Of a stretch of DNA of 36,089 nt, positions 32,509 to 36,089 are shown piece after piece; positions within the stretch are counted from its first letter, which is position 1; each line of letters opens with the position of its first letter. This stretch comes from Candidatus Bathyarchaeota archaeon (GTDB taxonomy: Archaea > Thermoproteota > Bathyarchaeia > TCS64): contig JAOZHO010000050.1 of the NCBI GenBank assembly GCA_026014875.1, positions 1-36,089 of the forward strand, read 5' to 3'. A program made the position numbers and the translations under genes. The notes under the pieces were generated by a model. It was not told where the DNA came from. It made no database searches and saw only the letters and a list, made by a program, of their open reading frames with translations.

Positions 32509-32841
32509 TCAGAGGGACTCCTCGACCTCTTGAATCAAAGGAATCGCAAGCTCAGCAACCGTGACACCCGCCCCCCAAGCCAACAACGCAGCCGCCTGAA
32601 TCTCCTCCTTAGACACACCCGCCTTGAAGGCCTCACCCACGAAGTGCCGAAGAGCAACAGGGTCCCGAGTAACCGCGTAAATCCCAATCCGAACCAGAAT
32701 CAACGTCTTGGGATCCAAAACACCTTCAATGTTGATCTCCTCAGACAGCTTCATCCAAGCATCAGCCACTCCCGGGGTCTCCTCACAGAAAATCTGCCAA
32801 ACATTCTTCCCGACCATGCTGAAAAACAGAGACGCCTCCAA
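32509..32841 (-). CDS. Carboxymuconolactone decarboxylase/AhpD-like protein without the CxxC pair
   Basis: 110 residues, all helical, with the family layout: an N-terminal segment (VADAWMKLSEEINIEGVLDPKTLILVRIGI) and the core AVTRDPVALRHFVGEAFKAGVSKEEIQ. In AhpD the core reads C..C..H; here only the histidine remains, so thiol peroxidase chemistry is not expected. The start is TTG 32841 or ATG 32817; I keep TTG because it gives the full N-terminus, but neither has an ideal ribosome-binding site. The last 26 residues recur in the microORF at 28601-28714. The role is unknown. Confidence 0.82.
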   Translation of the reverse strand: MEASLFFSMVGKNVWQIFCEETPGVADAWMKLSEEINIEGVLDPKTLILVRIGIYAVTRDPVALRHFVGEAFKAGVSKEEIQAAALLAWGAGVTVAELAIPLIQEVEESL

Positions 32842-33050
32842 CTATACATCACTTTCCTCCCCCACTCCCCAAAAAAAGCGCGAATCAAAGAAAACCCCCT
32901 CAAGCAATTCAGTAGCTATTCAGTACCAAAACAAACCAAAAAACCACCTCCCCAACCAAAAGGGCCAAAAACACCCAAATAAACCAACAAAGGTTTAAAC
33001 CCGGAAAACCGCTATAAACGGCCACGTTTATAACCCCCACTAACCAGAAA
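32842..33050. other. Strand-asymmetric A/C-rich spacer
   Basis: From about 32850 to 33000 the plus strand is mostly A and C with few T and G (for example AAACAAACCAAAAAACC). It lies between the decarboxylase-like gene's start and the 3' end of the tRNA. No gene is supported. On the minus strand its G/T-rich runs could terminate the tRNA transcript. Confidence 0.45.
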
Positions 33051-33149
33051 TGGAGCCCCGGGCGGGATTTGGACCCGCGATCTCCTCCTGTTCGGCCCCC
33101 ACAACGGGAGATACCAAGGAGACGCTTTACCAGGCTAAGCCACCGGGGC
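33051..33149 (-). tRNA. tRNA-Thr (GGU) with a 22-nt intron
   Basis: The acceptor GCCCCGG pairs with CCGGGGC, then discriminator U and an encoded CCA (33053-33051). The D stem is GCTT/AAGC, the anticodon stem TCTCC/GGAGG with loop TTGGTAA (anticodon GGU), the variable loop AGATC, and the T arm GCGGG-TCCAAAT-CCCGC. The exons, 33149-33112 and 33089-33051, add up to 77 nt. The intron 33111-33090 lies at the canonical 37/38 site. TTGG pairs with intron CCGA to give a 4-bp central helix flanked by 3-nt bulges TAT and ACA, and CTCCC/GGGGG closes the intron hairpin: a proper bulge-helix-bulge splice motif. Confidence 0.95.
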
Positions 33150-33198
33150 ACAGAACGACGAAATAAGTGAACCCCCGACCAAGATTTTAATCTTCCCT

Positions 33199-34044
33199 TC
33201 AAACCGACCCCGCGAGCCCCCGGGCCACAACCATGTTCCCCGGGTTCCCCCGCCTCTCATCCACGGGCGTCTCCATGATCATCGGCACACACCCAAGCCT
33301 ACTGTTCACCACCAGCCCCAGCCCCCCCAGTCCGATCTCCCCCAACCCCAGATGCTCATGATGATCCCTCCCGCTCCCCAACCCCCCCACAGAGTCATTG
33401 AGATGCACCAACCCCAGCCGACCCAAACCCACCGCCCCGTCGAAAGCATCAACCGTCGCCCCCAGCCCCTCAGCCGTCCTCAACTCGTACCCCGCCGCGA
33501 AGACATGACACGTATCGAGGCAGACCCCCACCCGATCCCCCACCGCAACACCCTCCAGGATCAGCCCCACCTCCTCGAAGGTGGAGCCCACGCCGTTCCT
33601 GGAACCCGGCCCCGTCTCCAGGAGAACCACGACACCCGAATCATCCGCCCCCAGAGCCGCGTCCAGGGCATCCACAACCCTGCCCACCCCCAACTCCGAA
33701 CCCTTCCCCAAATGGCTCCCAACATGGGTCACCAGCATGGGAATCCCCAGCGCCTCGCAGCGCGCAAGCCCCGTCCCGAGGGAAGCGACAGAACGATCAT
33801 AGACCCCCCTCTCCGGAGACGCAAGATTCAGGATATACGGCATATGCCCATAGACCGAATCGATCCCCGCCTCAGCCCTCTTAGCCCTGAAAGCCTCAGG
33901 CTCCCCCTCCCCGAACTCCCTCGTAGCCCAGCTCCGGGGGTTCCGCGTAAAGATCTGGAAGGCGTCGCATCCCAGCTCCCGCGCCCTGTCCACCGCCATA
34001 TCGATGGAATCGGAGATGGAAACATGGAAACCGAACTTCACCAT
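33199..34044 (-). CDS. nfo: Endonuclease IV (AP endonuclease)
   Basis: Cuts DNA at abasic sites during base-excision repair. From ATG 34044 (MVKFGFHVSISDS) the product has 281 residues, the usual length; GTG 34053 is an alternative. The TIM-barrel metal ligands are recognisable: FGFHVS, VYGHMPYILNLAS, THVGSHLGKG, LLETGPGSRNGVGSTF, GVCLDTCHVFAAGY, LVHLNDSVGGLGSGRDHHEHLGLGEIG and PMIMETP. The trinuclear zinc site therefore looks complete. It stands alone, close after the tRNA promoter region and divergent from the TrmB-type gene. Confidence 0.96.
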   Translation of the reverse strand: MVKFGFHVSISDSIDMAVDRARELGCDAFQIFTRNPRSWATREFGEGEPEAFRAKRAEAGIDSVYGHMPYILNLASPERGVYDRSVASLGTGLARCEALGIPMLVTHVGSHLGKGSELGVGRVVDALDAALGADDSGVVVLLETGPGSRNGVGSTFEEVGLILEGVAVGDRVGVCLDTCHVFAAGYELRTAEGLGATVDAFDGAVGLGRLGLVHLNDSVGGLGSGRDHHEHLGLGEIGLGGLGLVVNSRLGCVPMIMETPVDERRGNPGNMVVARGLAGSV

Positions 34045-34212
34045 GGAGCACACATCTCCCGGAGCATGCTCCCAGGTAAACTCCTCGATTCAGCAACCGT
34101 TGATTCACCCCGATTAGGCAGGGTTCCGCAGAATATCATGGATTTCAGACAAGTGATATCATTCCATAATTCTCTTTTAAGCTCTCACTCAACCCTTCCC
34201 CGGGACAGGAAA

Positions 34213-35172
34213 ATGCAGCTAGAACGATTATCGCGATTAGACTCCGAGACAGACGAGAACCAAGCATCAGACCTCGAGCTCCTCACCGTCCGGAGCAGAA
34301 TCAACACCAGAAAGGTCTCAGAAGAGGAGGCGGAGCACCTCAAGTCCCTCAAGCGCATCAAAGACGCCCTGGGCCGATTCGACCTCTCCAAGAACGAGGT
34401 CCGGGTCTACCTCTACCTCGCCAGATTCGGGGCCCAGAAAGCCCAGAGGATCGCAGAGGCCCTCAGCGTCCACAGGACCGAGGCCTACAAGATCCTCCGC
34501 CGCCTCGAGAAGCAGGGGCTCGTCTCCTGCGTCTTCGAGAGACCCATGAAGTTCGTCTCGGTTCCCTTCGAGAAAGCCCTGGGGAGCCTCATCGAGGAGC
34601 GGCGCCAGAGAGTCCACCAGATGGAGCAGTGGAAGAAGGATCTCCTCAAAACATGGAGGAGCCTCCCCACCCCGGAGGACAAGGCGACCCGGAAGGAGAC
34701 ATTCCAGGTCCTCGAGGGCAGGAGGCAGCTGGGGGTGAAGGCCACCGAGATATTGAACGGCTGCACCGGCGAGATCCACATGATCCTCAGGGACGAGACA
34801 CTCCTCTGGCTCTTCAACTCCCCATTCTTCGACGACCTCGAGAAACTCGCGAAGAAGAGAGGGGTCAAGGTCAGCCTCATCACCAACTTCTCCCCCACGA
34901 GCACCTACGTCCTCGAGGAGGTGGACCTGGGGAAAGGGGACTTCGACTACAAGGAGATCGAGGACTCCCCGTGCTTCATCCTCTCCGACAACGGCCAGAT
35001 GCTCCTCCTACTGCACCGGGACGGAGACGACGGGAAGCCCTATGCGATGTGGACCAACTACCTGACCCTAGTACAGTCATTCAGGCTGCTCTTCAACCTC
35101 CTCTGGGCCGAGAAGAGCGTGCCCCACGAGGACGTCACGGAACTCCCCGAGCTGCCCCCCGAGGCCCAGTAA
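34213..35172 (+). CDS. TrmB-family transcriptional regulator
   Basis: 319 residues from ATG 34213, chosen because ACAGGAAA precedes it; the frame is open far upstream, but that part is antisense to nfo. The winged helix lies at about 60-125: FDLSKNEVRVYLYLARFG, AQRIAEALSVHRTEAYKILRRLEKQGLV, then the wing RPMKFVSVP. A coiled coil follows (LIEERRQRVHQMEQWKKDLL), then an effector-type domain from about 175 (FQVLEGRRQLGVKATEIL, and a VSLITNFSPT segment as in PLD-like TrmB C-termini). TrmB proteins often sense sugars, but the ligand and target genes here are unknown. Confidence 0.88.
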   Translation: MQLERLSRLDSETDENQASDLELLTVRSRINTRKVSEEEAEHLKSLKRIKDALGRFDLSKNEVRVYLYLARFGAQKAQRIAEALSVHRTEAYKILRRLEKQGLVSCVFERPMKFVSVPFEKALGSLIEERRQRVHQMEQWKKDLLKTWRSLPTPEDKATRKETFQVLEGRRQLGVKATEILNGCTGEIHMILRDETLLWLFNSPFFDDLEKLAKKRGVKVSLITNFSPTSTYVLEEVDLGKGDFDYKEIEDSPCFILSDNGQMLLLLHRDGDDGKPYAMWTNYLTLVQSFRLLFNLLWAEKSVPHEDVTELPELPPEAQ

Positions 35173-35340
35173 TCCATCCCCCATCCCTATTCTCGACACA
35201 TATCAGTGGTAGATGTCAGCTACACACAAACCGAGATATCCGGACTTTTCAAAGGTAAAACAAAGAATCCGCAGTCAGTCTGGACGAGGTTAGGCCATGG
35301 AAAGGCGATTCGCCCCGAGACAAGATGGAGAGAGAGGACA

Positions 35341-36089
35341 TTGAGGAGAAAGTATAGGGAGAATCCGAAGAAACGCAGAGGCCTCGCCGCCCCCGTGAGC
35401 CTCCTCCTCATAGTCTTCTCCCTCACCCTAGTCTCCACCGTGGCCTACAACTACGCCCTGAGGCAGATCGACGCCAGGAAGGAAGACCTGAAACTGGTAG
35501 CAGCGGAGGAGAAGATGCTCGACCTCGAGGAGGCCATCACATCCACGGCCTGGACCCCCTCCGGATCCCGGACCCTAGCCTTCTCGAACTACGGGGGGCA
35601 GCTCAGGGTCGAGACAGCTGCCAACCCGTTGCAGATCAACGTCACCCTCGGGGCGTCGAACGGCACGGTCTATAACAGCGACACGGGGCGCTTCATCTAC
35701 GAGCTCCCCAGCACGATCCTGGGGCGGGAGGGCTGGTGGCTCAGGGGGGACAGGAGGGCCATCGTCAACCAGAGCACCGCGTATCAGGCTCAGATGAGCG
35801 TCGTGATTGGCTCTGAATATCAGGAGCTGGTCTCCCGATACAGGCCTCTTGTCTCGTCGTCGGTGGGTGGCCTGTCTGCCGGTCGGAGGATCAACTATGT
35901 GAGGATCTATGTGATCAACCTCAACGCGTCCGAGGGCATCGCATCTGGTGGGGAGTTCCACGTCAAGGTCACGTGCATTGACATCACCGCCAGCCTCGAC
36001 ACATTCAACGGCACCTCCTCCGACACCAGTATGAGTGTCTCCGTGAGCCTCGACGGGGCAACCCGGATCATCTCGGTGCCCATAAGCGT
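35341..36089 (+). CDS. Pilin-like secreted membrane protein (3' end beyond window)
   Basis: Starts at TTG 35341 with GGAGAGAGAGG just upstream; no ATG or GTG lies in frame nearby. 249 codons are visible before the right edge. The N-terminus is basic (RRKYRENPKKRRG) followed at about 13-36 by a hydrophobic helix (LAAPVSLLLIVFSLTLVSTV), resembling the class III signal of archaeal type IV pilin-like proteins, with possible cleavage after RRG. A helix (RQIDARKEDLKLVAAEEKML) and a beta-rich, N-glycosylation-site-rich ectodomain follow (NVTLGASNGT, NQST, NGTSS). It is larger than a simple pilin, so a surface protein with a pilin-type anchor is more likely. Confidence 0.75.
   Translation, partial: MRRKYRENPKKRRGLAAPVSLLLIVFSLTLVSTVAYNYALRQIDARKEDLKLVAAEEKMLDLEEAITSTAWTPSGSRTLAFSNYGGQLRVETAANPLQINVTLGASNGTVYNSDTGRFIYELPSTILGREGWWLRGDRRAIVNQSTAYQAQMSVVIGSEYQELVSRYRPLVSSSVGGLSAGRRINYVRIYVINLNASEGIASGGEFHVKVTCIDITASLDTFNGTSSDTSMSVSVSLDGATRIISVPIS

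Noticed and set aside
33352-34212. Long rightward open frame joined to the TrmB gene, giving a 606-residue ORF
   Set aside because: The first 287 codons are antisense to nfo, whose metal-site motifs are intact; the Pro/His/Arg-rich translation is a GC shadow.

Overview
The window looks archaeal and GC-rich. Evidence: a tRNA-Thr gene with a bulge-helix-bulge intron at position 37/38, AT-rich TATA elements placed for leaderless or near-leaderless transcripts, a response regulator with a TackOD1-type cysteine-rich output domain, and TrmB, PadR and DRG-type proteins. TackOD1 points to the TACK group. Bathyarchaeia would fit, but that is an inference and not a placement.

Layout. 1-4.1 kb: a multi-PAS histidine kinase cut by the left edge, preceded by its likely partner receiver-TackOD1 regulator. 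4.2-4.8 kb: a decayed stretch with a transposase remnant. 4.8-5.8 kb: a PP-loop, probably tRNA-thiolating, enzyme. 5.9-15.4 kb: eleven close-packed minus-strand genes covering erythrose-4-phosphate supply and the whole shikimate route to phenylpyruvate (split transketolase, DAHP synthase, aroB, aroD, aroE, aroK, aroA, aroC, chorismate mutase, pheA). The first gene fuses a winged-helix DNA-binding domain to the transketolase N-half, and a tandem-ACT protein lies directly upstream. Together these suggest a self-contained aromatic-amino-acid circuit. 16.4-17.9 kb: rpiA and a membrane-anchored coiled-coil protein; rpiA also serves the pentose-phosphate branch. 18.1-19.7 kb: a PurM/HypE-like protein, then a TPP riboswitch controlling a ThiT thiamine transporter. 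19.9-21.4 kb: a cell-surface protein. 22.0-26.5 kb: a PadR repressor and a heterodimeric ABC exporter with strong palindromic operators. 26.7-27.8 kb: a DRG GTPase. 28.1-32.4 kb: an AT-richer accessory stretch of small membrane and secreted proteins. It is bounded by a full carboxymuconolactone-decarboxylase-like gene on one side and a duplicated 3' fragment of that gene on the other. 33-36 kb: tRNA-Thr, endonuclease IV, a TrmB regulator and the start of a pilin-like membrane protein cut by the right edge.

The most interesting points are the winged-helix/transketolase fusion heading the aro operon; the 37-codon microORF whose 26-residue tail matches the carboxymuconolactone decarboxylase C-terminus exactly while differing only at silent sites; the TPP riboswitch whose 3' arm contains the Shine-Dalgarno sequence and may pair with the start codon; and the phased operator repeats of the PadR promoter. 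Most other long open frames here are antisense shadows caused by the high GC content.
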